Source of the DNA: Flavobacteriales bacterium UBA5871
GTDB lineage: Bacteria > Bacteroidota > Bacteroidia > Flavobacteriales_D > Crocinitomicaceae
DNA: 10,504 nucleotides
Reading direction: 5' to 3'
Assembly (NCBI GenBank): GCA_002432085.1
Contig: DJFN01000236.1
Location: 9,818-20,321 of the forward strand
Both the position numbers and the translations under genes were made by a program. Positions within the stretch are counted from its first letter, which is position 1, and each line of letters opens with the position of its first letter. Shown piece by piece: positions 1 through 7,980 of this stretch. Under the pieces are notes generated by a model. It was not told where the DNA came from. It ran no database searches and saw nothing but the letters and a program-made list of their open reading frames with translations.

Positions 1-1581
1 GGAAAGCTGGTGCTGGAAGGTCCGCTTTACAAATCCAAAAAACCGGGCGGCGGTTCCGGATCCTACATTTTCTCCGGAAAACACTCCCTGCTCGATTACA
101 CGGCCAAGTCGCTTTACCGCGGTGTGAACAATGGAAACGGACTTCCGTACAGCTTCACCGACGTTTACGGTAAGATCACGCTTGCTTCCGGAGCCGGTTC
201 GAAATTCTCGTTCTTCGGGTTCCACAACGACGATGCGGTGGATTATTCCGGCATTGCCAACCTGACATTCAAGCAAACGGGCGGTGGTATGTCGTTTGTA
301 CTCGTTCCGCAAGGCTCGCCGGTATTCATCCGCGGTCACCTGAATGGATCGAACTACGAAACCGAATTCAACGAAGCTAACTCCGAGCCGCGCATCAGCT
401 CTATCGGCGGTGCAGACCTCGGATTCGATTTCACTTACTTCCGCAAGAACGAAGGCCAGATCGATTACGGTATCAACATCAACCTTTTCAACACGAGCTT
501 CACCACTTACAACGAAATCGCTTCAAAAATCGAATCGAAGACCTTTACAACGGAGATCGGTGCGTATTTCAACTACAAGCTGGTTACCAGCCGCTGGGTT
601 GTTCAACCGGGTTTCCGTACGCAGGTGTACGCTTCCCTCGGAACGATTTCACCGGAGCCACGCCTCGGTCTGAAATACAACGCAAGCGAAAAATGGCGCA
701 TCAAGCTCGCCGGCGGACGTTACTCGCAGAACTTTACTTCAGCTTCTTCCGACCGCGACGTAGTGAACCTCTTCAACGGTTTGCTTTCCGCACCGACCAA
801 CGTACAGCAGGATTTCACGACACCTTCCGGAAATGTTCGTCACCCGAAAAACGGTATCCAGTACTCCTGGCATGCGATCCTCGGAACGGAATACGATATC
901 AACAAGAGCCTGAGCGTTAACCTGGAAGGATATTACAAATACTTCCCGCAGCTGAGCAACATCAACGTGAACAAGATCTACGACGATGTTTCCGAGTTCT
1001 CGGATGTGGATGACGTATTCAAGAAAGACTTCCTGATCGAATCGGGTGTTTCTTACGGTGTGGATGTACTCGTGAAGTATTCCCGTGAGCGTATCTTCCT
1101 CTGGGGAGTTTACTCTTACGGAAAATCGACCCGCTGGGATGGTTTCGCTACTTATGCTCCGGTATTCGACCGTCGTCACAACGTGAACCTCGTGGGAACC
1201 TACCTGTTCGGAAGCAAAAAAGACCTCGAGCTGAACATCCGCTGGAACCTCGGTTCCGGACTGCCGTTCACGCCGACAGCAGGCTTCTACCAGGGCGAAA
1301 GCTTCGGCGAAGGTTCTACGAGCGACTATTCCAGCAGCAACTCCGATAAAGTGTGGCTCCTGCTCGGCGATTTCAACAGCAAGCGTTTGCCATACTACCA
1401 CCGTCTCGATATCACGGTGAAAAAGCGCTTCGAATTCAAAAACAAGACTGAGCTTGAATTGATTGCGAGCATTACCAACGTTTACGACCGCAACAATATT
1501 TTCTACGTAAACCGTATCAGCAACCAGGTGATCTATCAATTCCCTTTCCTTCCAAGCATGGGAATAAGCTATAAATTTTAA
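1..1581 (+). CDS. TonB-dependent outer-membrane receptor, C-terminal part (5' end outside window)
   Basis: The reading frame is open from base 1 to the TAA at 1579-1581 and gives 526 residues. No start is visible, so the signal peptide, any carboxypeptidase-like N-terminal domain and the plug are missing; such receptors usually have 750-950 residues. What is seen is the beta-barrel: alternating hydrophobic/polar strands rich in Tyr, Phe, Gly and Asn, strand motifs such as SGKHSLLDYTAK and PEPRLGLKYNAS, the late-barrel segment RWNLGSGLPFTPTAG, and RLDITVKKRFEF followed by ITNVYDRNNIFY. The protein ends in YKF; a terminal Phe is the usual barrel-assembly signal. By family, these proteins import large substrates such as siderophores, vitamins or glycans across the outer membrane using TonB energy. 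The substrate cannot be told: the plug is missing and no SusD-like lipoprotein follows. A hairpin terminator 32 bp downstream ends the unit. The family call is firm; a non-transporting barrel relative is less likely. Confidence 0.9.
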   Translation, partial: GKLVLEGPLYKSKKPGGGSGSYIFSGKHSLLDYTAKSLYRGVNNGNGLPYSFTDVYGKITLASGAGSKFSFFGFHNDDAVDYSGIANLTFKQTGGGMSFVLVPQGSPVFIRGHLNGSNYETEFNEANSEPRISSIGGADLGFDFTYFRKNEGQIDYGININLFNTSFTTYNEIASKIESKTFTTEIGAYFNYKLVTSRWVVQPGFRTQVYASLGTISPEPRLGLKYNASEKWRIKLAGGRYSQNFTSASSDRDVVNLFNGLLSAPTNVQQDFTTPSGNVRHPKNGIQYSWHAILGTEYDINKSLSVNLEGYYKYFPQLSNINVNKIYDDVSEFSDVDDVFKKDFLIESGVSYGVDVLVKYSRERIFLWGVYSYGKSTRWDGFATYAPVFDRRHNVNLVGTYLFGSKKDLELNIRWNLGSGLPFTPTAGFYQGESFGEGSTSDYSSSNSDKVWLLLGDFNSKRLPYYHRLDITVKKRFEFKNKTELELIASITNVYDRNNIFYVNRISNQVIYQFPFLPSMGISYKF

Positions 1582-1613
1582 CAATATCTATTGTTTTTGT
1601 TTATTTTAACATG

Positions 1614-1640
1614 AAAAGCTCTTTTCGAAGGGCTTTTTTT
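1614..1640 (+). terminator. Rho-independent terminator of the receptor gene
   Basis: A 10-bp stem (left arm 1614-1623, right arm 1628-1637, one T.G wobble) closes on a TTCG loop at 1624-1627. A run of seven T at 1634-1640 overlaps the right arm. It lies 32 bp after the receptor stop codon and 60 bp before the next start codon, so it separates the receptor from the next unit. The left arm begins with four A, so some termination on the minus strand is also possible, but no minus-strand gene is near. Confidence 0.85.
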
Positions 1641-1699
1641 CATTTCAGGCCAACCGAGTGAGTATATTCACGTCAACTTGTTGAAATAAAAACACTACT

Positions 1700-2008
1700 A
1701 TGAAGGTCGCCCCCCTTTTTACTGCCTTGCTATTGCTTTGGCTGTCAACTTCTTTTACAAGCGATACCGTTCAAACGACGGAAACTCCCTGGTTTTGCGA
1801 AGAACTTAAGTACACGTATCAGATTCAGATGCATACGCGTGGGCTTCCACAGCTGCCTGCAACAGTCTGCGATGACATTCGCCAGGCCCGCAAGCCGGCC
1901 GAGAGAGCGTACCTGCGTTACAGCGATATCGTAACCGTAGTCGTGTTCTCCGAGCAAGAAATCCAGCAATTATCTACTACTACAAAAGAGGTTGTCTATG
2001 AATTCTAA
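1700..2008 (+). CDS. Small exported protein of unknown function
   Basis: This gene has 102 codons from ATG at 1700 to TAA at 2006-2008. I do not recognise the family. The first ~20 residues (Met-Lys, then a Leu-rich core LLLLWLSTSF) look like a signal peptide, with cleavage probably near residues 18-22, leaving a product of about 80 residues. The mature part has two cysteines, in WFCEELK and ATVCDDIR, that could form a disulfide in the periplasm, a mixed-charge middle (RQARKPAERAYLRY) and a valine-rich strand (DIVTVVVF). The leader before the ATG is A-rich with no Shine-Dalgarno sequence, which is normal for Bacteroidota. Its last 11 bp overlap the start of the giant repeat protein, and no terminator lies between, so the two are probably co-transcribed and perhaps translationally coupled. 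An accessory role for the giant protein is inference only. It is not a PorP/SprF-type partner, being far too short for a barrel. Confidence 0.7.
   Translation: MKVAPLFTALLLLWLSTSFTSDTVQTTETPWFCEELKYTYQIQMHTRGLPQLPATVCDDIRQARKPAERAYLRYSDIVTVVVFSEQEIQQLSTTTKEVVYEF
1987..1991 (+). promoter_or_regulatory. Shine-Dalgarno-like site of the giant repeat gene
   Basis: AGAGG sits 6 nt before the ATG at 1998, inside the 3' end of the preceding small gene. It favours ATG 1998 over the in-frame TTG at 1992, which directly follows the motif. Shine-Dalgarno sites are uncommon in Bacteroidota and the other visible starts here (1700, 8098) have none, so this one may serve re-initiation by ribosomes finishing the upstream gene. 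Confidence 0.55.
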
Positions 2009-5000
2009 ATTCTTCGGTTCGAGGGCCGTGGCCCTTGCGACCTTTTTCCTCCCGTTTTTCAGTTTTGCACAGCCTGCCAATGACAACTGTGCCACTGCAC
2101 AGGTTGTAACGATTCCCGCATCGGGACAGGTTTGTATCAATACGACCAACGCTACGGCGACCAGTGACAATACAACCAACGCCTGCGACAACGGAGCGGC
2201 CGGGAATGAAATCTGGTTTACCTACATCGCTACTGGCGCTGATAACGTGATCACGGCAACGCCAAGCGGCGCTTCACCGGCAACCGCTATGGTCGTTACT
2301 ATGCAAAGCACAGCCTGTGGCTCGGCAACATACAATCATTGCGGCTCGGCCACGGGTGCAGGAACCGCTACGTCATCCTTTACTTATCCTGTGGGAACGC
2401 AGGTCTGGGTGAGCGTAGAAACAAACGGGACCAACGGTACGTTCACGATCTGCTTCAACAGTACGACGCCACCGGCAGGAACCGGAGCAAGCTGTGCTAC
2501 GGCTACGCGCATCTGTAACAAGAATATGTTCAGTGTTCCGACATTTCCGAATAACAACAACGCGTTTTCGCCTTCCTGCTTCGGAGACATTTTCGGACCG
2601 GCCTCGCTTCAACGTCCGATTTTCTACCAGTTTACGGTAGGTCAGACCGGAACTTGTGAATGGGCTGCGAATCCTTATGCGGGAGCCGAGCTCGACTGGG
2701 CGATGTACGACATTACGAACGGTTGTCCGGGAACGGAAATCGCCTGTAATTACAACTACAACGGCGCTGCCGGAAACCCTTGCGGGATGTCTTCGGTTCA
2801 AAGCACCACCTGCCCTACCAATGGTGGTTCTGCCGCTCTAGCAGCTGAATTTTGTCCGCCGGTAACCGTTACTGTCGGAAGAACCTATGTGATTATCCTC
2901 GATAACTATACAGACAACAATACCGGTTACGACTTCACCTGGGGCGGTACATTCCTTATGGCACCGACCGCTGCCTATACGGCCACACCTACTTCCGGCT
3001 GTGCTCCGCTGAACGTGAGCTTCACCAACAGTAGTATCGCTGCAACTTCCTACGACTGGGATTTCGGGAACGGAAACGGCAGCACTTCTGCCACACCCGG
3101 CGGACAGACTTACAACACACCGGGAACTTACCTGACATCACTCACCGTGACTTCTGCCAGCGGCTGTACGAATACTACTTCGCAGGCGATTGTGGTGAAT
3201 CCGTCACCTGTGATGAACCCGATCAGCAACCAGACGCATTGTGCAGGAGCAGCCGTTCCGGCGACGCCATTCTCGAGTGCAACAACAGGTGTTACGTATA
3301 GCTGGACGAATTCAAATACCGGAATCGGGCTCGGTGGATCGGGCTCCGGCACCAGTTTGCCGGGCTTTACGGCCACCAATGCCGGCAGTACGCCGATCAC
3401 GGCCACCATTACCGTTACACCAAGCGCATCAGGCTGTAACGGCACGCCGGTCGTTTTCACCATTACAATCAATCCGCGTCCGACCATGACCGCACCGGCC
3501 AACGTAACCGTTTGTGCGGGCGCTACCGTTCCGGCTTCGGCTTTCAGCAGTACACCTGCAGGAGCAACTTTCAACTGGACGAATTCCAATACCAATATCG
3601 GACTAGCCGGATCGGGAGTCAATAACTACGGTGCTTTTACGGCAACGAATGCGACAACGGGACCAATTACCGGAACCATTACCGTAACCCCGGCCATCGG
3701 AACCTGTACCGGAACACCGGTGAACTACACGATCACCGTGAACCCGACTCCGACGATGACAGCTCCGGCAAACGTCACCGTTTGTGCAGGAGCAACCGTT
3801 CCGGCTTCGGCTTTCACCAGCACACCAACCGGGGCGACTTTCAACTGGTCGAACTCCAATACGAACATCGGACTGGGCGCTTCGGGAACCAACAACTACG
3901 GTGCTTTTACAGGAACGAATACAACGGGCGCTCCGATCACCGGAACGATTACCGTGACACCTTCCATTGGAACGTGTAGCGGAACGCCGGTGAACTATAC
4001 GATCACCGTGAATCCGACTCCAACGATGACAGCTCCGGCGAACGTGACCGTTTGTGCGGGCGCAACCGTTCCTGCTTCAGCTTTCACCAGTACACCGGCA
4101 GGCGCGAATTTCAGCTGGACGAACTCCAATACCACTATCGGATTGGGTGGCTCGGGAACCAACAACTACGGCTCATTCACAGGAACAAATGGTACAGGAT
4201 CACCGATCTCGGGAACGATTACCGTTACACCGTCTTTCGGAACCTGTAACGGAACACCGGTCAATTACACAATCACCATTAACCCGGTTCCGACCATGAC
4301 AACGCCCGCGAACGTGACCGTTTGTGCAGGTGCTACCGTGCCGGCCTCGGCCTTCAACAGCACACCGACCGGAGCAACTTTCAACTGGACGAATTCCAAC
4401 ACGAACATTGGTCTCGGCGCTTCGGGAAGCAATAACTACGGCGCTTTCACCGGAACAAACGCAACGGCCGCTCCGATTTCCGGAACGATCACCGTTACTC
4501 CTTCTTTCGGAACGTGTACCGGAACACCGGTGAATTACACGATCACCATCAATCCTCTTCCATCGATGACAGCTCCGGCGAACGTGACCGTTTGTGCAGG
4601 CGCAACCGTTCCGGCCTCGGCATTCTCCAGTACGCCGCCGGGAGCGACTTTCAGCTGGACGAACTCCAATACGAACATCGGATTGGGCGGCTCGGGAGTC
4701 AGCAACTATAGCTCTTTCACAGGAACCAACGCAACGAGTGCACCGATCACCGGAACGATCACCGTTACGCCAGCCTTCGGAACCTGTACCGGAACACCGG
4801 TGAACTATACGATTACCGTAAATCCTTCGCCGACCATGACAGCACCGGCCAACGTAACTGTTTGTGCAGGAGCAACAGTACCGGCTTCGGCATTTACAAG
4901 CACACCTGCTGGCGCTGGTTTCAGCTGGACAAACTCCAATACGAATATCGGCCTCGGAGCTTCCGGAACCAATAACTACGGAGCTTTCACGGGAACCAAT

Positions 5001-7961
5001 AGTGGAACTGCACCGATCACAGGAACGATTACTGTTACGCCGGCTTTCGGAACGTGCTCGGGTCCTCCGGTGAATTATACGATTACCGTGAATCCGGTTC
5101 CGGTTATTTCACCTGTCGCAGACATTACCGAATGTACAGGTCAGACCATTTCAGGATCGGGCTTTGTCGTTACACCTGCCGGAGCCAACGTTACCTGGAC
5201 GAACTCCAACACCAACATCGGTCTCGGAGCTTCCGGAAACGGCGATTACGCATCCTTTACTGCTACCAATCCGGGAGCCGGTGCGATCACAGGAACCATT
5301 ACCGTGAGCGCTTCCCTGGCCGGATGTAACGCCGTTCAGGAAACGTATACGATCACGGTCGGCAATACACCTACGATGACCGATCCGACCGACATTACTG
5401 TTTGTGCAGGCGATAACGTTCCGGCTTCGGCATTCGCCAGTACGCCAACTGGAGCAAGCTTCAGCTGGACCAATAACAACACGGGAACAGGACTTGGCGC
5501 TTCAGGCAATAACAATACTCCATCGTTTACCGCAACCAACGCAGGAACAACAGCCATTGTGAGCACCGTGACCGTCACGCCGGCCTTCGGTTCCTGTGTA
5601 GGCACACCGCAAAGCTATACCATTACGGTTAACCCGGTTCCGGTTATCAATCCGGTTGCCGATGTAACCGCTTGTGAAGGTGATAACGTAGCAGGTTCGG
5701 CATTCGGCAGCACACCTGCAGGAGCAACATTCAGCTGGACGAACTCCAATACGAGCATCGGGCTAGGTGCTTCCGGGACGAACGATTATGCAGCTTTCAC
5801 AGCCGGAAACCCGGGAACAGGAAGCATAACGGCTACGATTACCGTCAATGCAACATTGGCAGGCTGTGATGCAACACCGGAAACCTATACCATTACAATC
5901 GGGCAAACGCCAACAATGACCACACCGACGAACGTTACCGTTTGTGCAGGCGACAACGTTCCGGCTTCGGCTTTTGCCAGCTCACCAACAGGTGCCAGCT
6001 TCAGCTGGACCAACGATAACACAGGAACAGGACTCGGTGCTTCGGGGAACGGCGATTATGCCGCTTTCACTGCGACGAATGCCGGAACAACAGCTATTAC
6101 GAGCACTATTACCGTAACGCCAGCTTTCGGAACCTGCGTCGGCACACCGGTGAATTACACGATTACCGTGAACCCGATTCCGGTGATCGATCCTGTAGCC
6201 GACGTGACTGCTTGTGAAGGTGATAACATTGCCGGATCGGCATTCAACGTTACACCAGCAGCTGCGACATTCAACTGGGATAACGACAACACGACGATTG
6301 GCCTCGGCGCTTCCGGAAATGGCGATTATGCCGCATTCACTGCCGGTGATCCGGGAGCGGGAAGCATTACCGCAACGATCACCGTGAATGCAACACTGGC
6401 AGGCTGTGACGCAGCACCTGAAATCTATACCATCACTGTCGGACAAACGCCAACGATGACTGCACCAGCGAACGTAACCGTTTGTGCGGGCGCCAACGTA
6501 CCGGCTTCGGCCTTTGCCAGCACACCAACGGGCGCAAGCTTCAGCTGGACCAACGATAATACAGGAATAGGACTCGGAGCTTCCGGAAACGGCAATTACG
6601 CAGCGTTCACAAGTACCAACGCCGGAACGACAGCGATTACCAGCACAATTACCGTTACACCTTCCTTCGGAACCTGTGTCGGAACGCCGGAAAGCTATAC
6701 AATTACCGTGAATCCGATTCCGACGGCTACAGCTGCCAATAACGGACCATTGTGTACCGGCGATGCGCTGAATCTCACTTCCGGCGCTTTCACCGGAGCG
6801 ACTTACAGCTGGTCGGGACCTGGAACATTCTCCTCTACCGACCAGAATCCGGTGATCGATCCGGTTCAGCTGACCGACGCAGGAACATACACCGTAACGG
6901 TAACCGCCAGCGGCTGTTCTTCCACCGCTTCAACAACCGTTGTAATAAATACCGCCACAGCGGCAGTGATTACGCCAGCGGGACCATTTTGCAACAACGA
7001 GCCGCCTGTTTACCTCACTTCCACCATTCCGGGCGGAACGTGGTCAGGACCGGGCATCATTGACGCGGCAACCGGTCAGTTCGATCCTTCGGCCGCCAAT
7101 TCAGGTGCGAATAACATTACGTATACACCGAACCAGCCTTGCTCGGCTCCGGGAACTATAACGATCACAGTGAATCCGGTTCCGACCGTTCAGTTCGTTG
7201 CCGATAACTTGACCGGCTGTGCTCCGCTGACCGTTACGTTTACCGATCAGTCTTCTCCAGCCAGCGGCTCCGTATTGTGGGATTTCGGTGATGGAACAAC
7301 TTCCACTCAGACAGGATCGGTGAGCCATACTTTTAACGGCATCGGCTGTTACACGATCTCGCTGACAAGCACTACAAACGGCTGTTCGGCTACGCAATCG
7401 GTTCCGATCTATATTTGTGTGCTGCCGAATGCGAATGCTGCTTTCACGGCAACGCCGACCATTCAGACCGAAACCAACCCGGTATTCCAGTTCACGAACG
7501 AATCGACCAATGCGACTTCCTACAGCTGGGATTTCGGTGACGGAACAACCAGCACGGCCGAACATCCGAATCATACTTATCCGGCCGAGGCAGGAAGCTA
7601 TACGGTAACGCTCACGGCAACCAATCCGGGCGGCTGTTCCGATGTGGCCACGCTGACCGTTCAAATTCGTGAAGAACTGGTATTCTTCGTTCCGAATGCG
7701 TTCACACCGGACGGCGACGCTTACAACAATACATTCCACGCGGTATTCTCTTCCGGATTCGATCCTTACAGCTACACGATGCTGATCTTCGACCGCTGGG
7801 GCGAGATCGTGTTCGAATCGAATGACGTAAACGGCGAATGGGACGGAACGTATGCCGGACAGCTCGTTAAAGAAGGTGTTTACACCTGGACGATCAGGTT
7901 CCGCGATTCGCAGAATGATAAAAAATACGAATACAACGGTACGGTGACGATCTTGAAATAA
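1998..7961 (+). CDS. Giant secreted Ig/PKD-repeat surface protein with T9SS type B sorting domain
   Basis: The product has 1,987 residues from ATG 1998. Residues 1-24 are a signal peptide, with probable cleavage FSFA|QPAND. Residues ~25-158 form a Cys/Thr/Asn-rich module starting PANDNC, common at the N-terminus of Bacteroidota surface proteins. Residues ~163-320 form a second Cys-rich module (RICNKNMF). Residues ~322-404 are a PKD domain with WDFGNG at 354-359. Residues 405-1575 are thirteen Ig/PKD-like repeats, each with a Cys pair 64 residues apart in nearly all units and a W(T/S/D)N core. Residues ~1576-1730 hold two further Ig-like modules. Residues ~1731-1893 hold two PKD domains with WDFGDG at 1761 and 1844. 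Residues 1895-1987 match the type B T9SS C-terminal domain: VPNAFTPDGD, IFDRWGEIVFES, EWDGTYAGQ, GVYTW. By family, this domain directs export through the type IX system and attachment or release at the cell surface. An adhesin, stalk or matrix role is inferred from the architecture; no catalytic domain is seen. It is probably co-expressed with the small gene upstream and closed by the terminator at 7981. Confidence 0.9.
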   Translation: MNSKFFGSRAVALATFFLPFFSFAQPANDNCATAQVVTIPASGQVCINTTNATATSDNTTNACDNGAAGNEIWFTYIATGADNVITATPSGASPATAMVVTMQSTACGSATYNHCGSATGAGTATSSFTYPVGTQVWVSVETNGTNGTFTICFNSTTPPAGTGASCATATRICNKNMFSVPTFPNNNNAFSPSCFGDIFGPASLQRPIFYQFTVGQTGTCEWAANPYAGAELDWAMYDITNGCPGTEIACNYNYNGAAGNPCGMSSVQSTTCPTNGGSAALAAEFCPPVTVTVGRTYVIILDNYTDNNTGYDFTWGGTFLMAPTAAYTATPTSGCAPLNVSFTNSSIAATSYDWDFGNGNGSTSATPGGQTYNTPGTYLTSLTVTSASGCTNTTSQAIVVNPSPVMNPISNQTHCAGAAVPATPFSSATTGVTYSWTNSNTGIGLGGSGSGTSLPGFTATNAGSTPITATITVTPSASGCNGTPVVFTITINPRPTMTAPANVTVCAGATVPASAFSSTPAGATFNWTNSNTNIGLAGSGVNNYGAFTATNATTGPITGTITVTPAIGTCTGTPVNYTITVNPTPTMTAPANVTVCAGATVPASAFTSTPTGATFNWSNSNTNIGLGASGTNNYGAFTGTNTTGAPITGTITVTPSIGTCSGTPVNYTITVNPTPTMTAPANVTVCAGATVPASAFTSTPAGANFSWTNSNTTIGLGGSGTNNYGSFTGTNGTGSPISGTITVTPSFGTCNGTPVNYTITINPVPTMTTPANVTVCAGATVPASAFNSTPTGATFNWTNSNTNIGLGASGSNNYGAFTGTNATAAPISGTITVTPSFGTCTGTPVNYTITINPLPSMTAPANVTVCAGATVPASAFSSTPPGATFSWTNSNTNIGLGGSGVSNYSSFTGTNATSAPITGTITVTPAFGTCTGTPVNYTITVNPSPTMTAPANVTVCAGATVPASAFTSTPAGAGFSWTNSNTNIGLGASGTNNYGAFTGTNSGTAPITGTITVTPAFGTCSGPPVNYTITVNPVPVISPVADITECTGQTISGSGFVVTPAGANVTWTNSNTNIGLGASGNGDYASFTATNPGAGAITGTITVSASLAGCNAVQETYTITVGNTPTMTDPTDITVCAGDNVPASAFASTPTGASFSWTNNNTGTGLGASGNNNTPSFTATNAGTTAIVSTVTVTPAFGSCVGTPQSYTITVNPVPVINPVADVTACEGDNVAGSAFGSTPAGATFSWTNSNTSIGLGASGTNDYAAFTAGNPGTGSITATITVNATLAGCDATPETYTITIGQTPTMTTPTNVTVCAGDNVPASAFASSPTGASFSWTNDNTGTGLGASGNGDYAAFTATNAGTTAITSTITVTPAFGTCVGTPVNYTITVNPIPVIDPVADVTACEGDNIAGSAFNVTPAAATFNWDNDNTTIGLGASGNGDYAAFTAGDPGAGSITATITVNATLAGCDAAPEIYTITVGQTPTMTAPANVTVCAGANVPASAFASTPTGASFSWTNDNTGIGLGASGNGNYAAFTSTNAGTTAITSTITVTPSFGTCVGTPESYTITVNPIPTATAANNGPLCTGDALNLTSGAFTGATYSWSGPGTFSSTDQNPVIDPVQLTDAGTYTVTVTASGCSSTASTTVVINTATAAVITPAGPFCNNEPPVYLTSTIPGGTWSGPGIIDAATGQFDPSAANSGANNITYTPNQPCSAPGTITITVNPVPTVQFVADNLTGCAPLTVTFTDQSSPASGSVLWDFGDGTTSTQTGSVSHTFNGIGCYTISLTSTTNGCSATQSVPIYICVLPNANAAFTATPTIQTETNPVFQFTNESTNATSYSWDFGDGTTSTAEHPNHTYPAEAGSYTVTLTATNPGGCSDVATLTVQIREELVFFVPNAFTPDGDAYNNTFHAVFSSGFDPYSYTMLIFDRWGEIVFESNDVNGEWDGTYAGQLVKEGVYTWTIRFRDSQNDKKYEYNGTVTILK
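3210..6722 (+). repeat. Tandem array of thirteen ~270-bp units coding Ig/PKD-like domains
   Basis: A conserved Cys codon (TGT) marks each unit, at 3240, 3513, 3783, 4053, 4323, 4593, 4863, 5133, 5403, 5673, 5943, 6213 and 6483. The first spacing is 273 bp and the following eleven are exactly 270 bp (90 codons). Counting each unit from ten codons before that Cys, unit 1 is 3210-3482 and units 2-13 are 3483-6722. Unit 1 has one extra residue in the loop before the F(T)ATN strand. Units 2-7 share the core TMTAPANVTVCAGATVPASAF with few changes. Many differences between neighbouring units are at third codon positions. A second Cys lies 64 residues after the first, fitting one disulfide per Ig-like sandwich. 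The fold resembles the PKD-like repeats widespread in Bacteroidota T9SS cargo; the exact family needs a profile search. Confidence 0.97.
5103..6722 (+). repeat. Three copies of a 540-bp A-B higher-order repeat
   Basis: From unit 8 on, two repeat types alternate. Type A (Cys codons 5133, 5673, 6213) starts VI(S/N/D)PVAD(I/V)T, has SL or TL then AGC before the second Cys, and ends YTIT(V/I)G(N/Q)TP. Type B (5403, 5943, 6483) starts TMT(D/T/A)P and VCAG(D/A)NVPASAF, carries GTTAI, has (A/S)FG(S/T)C before the second Cys, and ends NP(V/I)P. Same-type units two apart resemble each other more than their neighbours do, so the duplicating unit here was probably the 180-residue pair. Confidence 0.88.
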
Positions 7962-7980
7962 TTTCCGTTAGCAACCGGCG

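Noticed and set aside
1..1581. A SusC/SusD glycan-uptake locus.
   Set aside because: The receptor is followed by a terminator and not by a SusD-like lipoprotein or glycoside hydrolase, and the SusC-specific N-terminus is not in the window.
739..1584. A 281-codon open frame on the minus strand inside the receptor gene.
   Set aside because: It lies wholly antisense to a clearly recognisable beta-barrel, its translation shows no domain or signal peptide, and it reflects the codon bias of the sense gene.
1642..1670. A promoter for the small gene at TATATTCA (1663-1670).
   Set aside because: It only partly fits TAnnTTTG and has no convincing -33 element; a promoter must lie between 1640 and 1699 if the terminator works, but I cannot place it.
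1992..1997. TTG at 1992 as the start of the giant gene.
   Set aside because: It directly follows the AGAGG motif, too close for use; ATG 1998 has proper spacing and begins a standard signal peptide.
3128..3622. Open frames in the repeat array on the minus strand and in other plus frames, recurring every 270 bp.
   Set aside because: They are periodic shadows of the repeated coding sequence, rich in repeated Val/Pro or Arg strings, and not independent genes.
3210..6722. CRISPR-like or non-coding satellite explanation for the regular 270-bp repeats.
   Set aside because: The repeat is in frame throughout, variation is largely at third codon positions, and there are no short repeat-spacer units.
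1998..7961. A polysaccharide-degrading or protease function for the giant protein.
   Set aside because: No catalytic motif or known enzyme domain is visible among the modules; only binding or structural folds are seen.
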